This document shows, piece by piece, positions 33,215-33,307 of a stretch of 33,307 bases of DNA. The stretch is taken from assembly GCF_016107535.1 (NCBI RefSeq), contig NZ_JABASQ010000028.1, positions 1-33,307 on the forward strand. Reading direction: 5' to 3'. This DNA comes from Psychrobacter cibarius. GTDB taxonomy: Bacteria > Pseudomonadota > Gammaproteobacteria > Pseudomonadales > Moraxellaceae. Position 1 is the first letter of the stretch, and each line of letters begins with the position of its first letter. A program made the position numbers and the translations under genes. The notes beneath the pieces are model-generated. The model searched no databases. It was not told where the DNA came from and was given only the letters and a program-made list of their open reading frames with translations.

Positions 33215-33307
33215 TGATGTGTTTGTTTTTATAATGTTTATAAAAATCCTTTATTAGGGCGTGTTGAACATTGGGAATAAAACGATGGCAAAAAAATAGC
33301 AAACGGT

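Overview
The window reads as a chromosomal segment of a gammaproteobacterium of the Moraxellaceae, most likely a Psychrobacter or close relative. This is inferred from moderate-to-low GC, a dapA-lipoprotein-purC cluster, a pabC/mltG/tmk neighbourhood, Psychrobacter-like housekeeping proteins, and a reductase plus membrane fatty-acid desaturase pair typical of cold-adapted gammaproteobacteria. No database search was possible, so family calls rest on recognised motifs and remembered family sequences.

Layout. 1-2395 (+) is the 3' part of a large protein with a 12-bp repeat coding PEVK, a beta-propeller-like middle and a C-terminal HExxH metallopeptidase motif. 2549-4648 (-) is dapA, a short BamC-like lipoprotein and purC. 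5087-6295 (-) is a membrane-anchored metallophosphoesterase homologue that has lost most metal ligands. 6562-8016 (-) is a DegP/MucD-type periplasmic protease. A long non-coding stretch leads to a Na+/H+ antiporter (8899-11256, +). 11407-13538 (-) is tmk and mltG. 13.6-15.94 kb is an accessory island. 15946-17592 (-) is pabC and a lipoprotein. Then come aroE (+) convergent with a FUSC permease (-), an acyl-CoA dehydrogenase (+), a small secreted PPC-like protein (+), a CHMI-like tautomerase (-), ybaK (-), plsB (+), ettA (-), a ferredoxin reductase broken by one in-frame stop followed by a fatty acid desaturase (+), a small GNAT protein (+) and a pterin carbinolamine dehydratase (+).

Most notable is the island between pabC and mltG, genes that are normally adjacent (pabC-mltG-tmk). 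It holds a full-length DpnI homologue with all the DpnI active-site and zinc-site residues I know of at the same positions, and a small DpnD/PcfM-like protein. Between them is a two-gene operon of tandem paralogues of unknown function. It looks like a DpnI-type cassette, acting against Gm6ATC-methylated DNA, that has gained or kept two extra uncharacterised genes. No methylase is present, as expected for an enzyme that cuts only methylated DNA in a Dam-negative host.

Other points of interest are the premature stop in the putative desaturase electron-transfer partner, the apparently inactive phosphoesterase, a PhhB homologue with glycine at a conserved catalytic histidine position, a BamC reduced to its lipid anchor and N-terminal tail, and several uncharacterised inverted repeats in leaders (3311-3374, 8780-8799, 30632-30669, 32674-32747).
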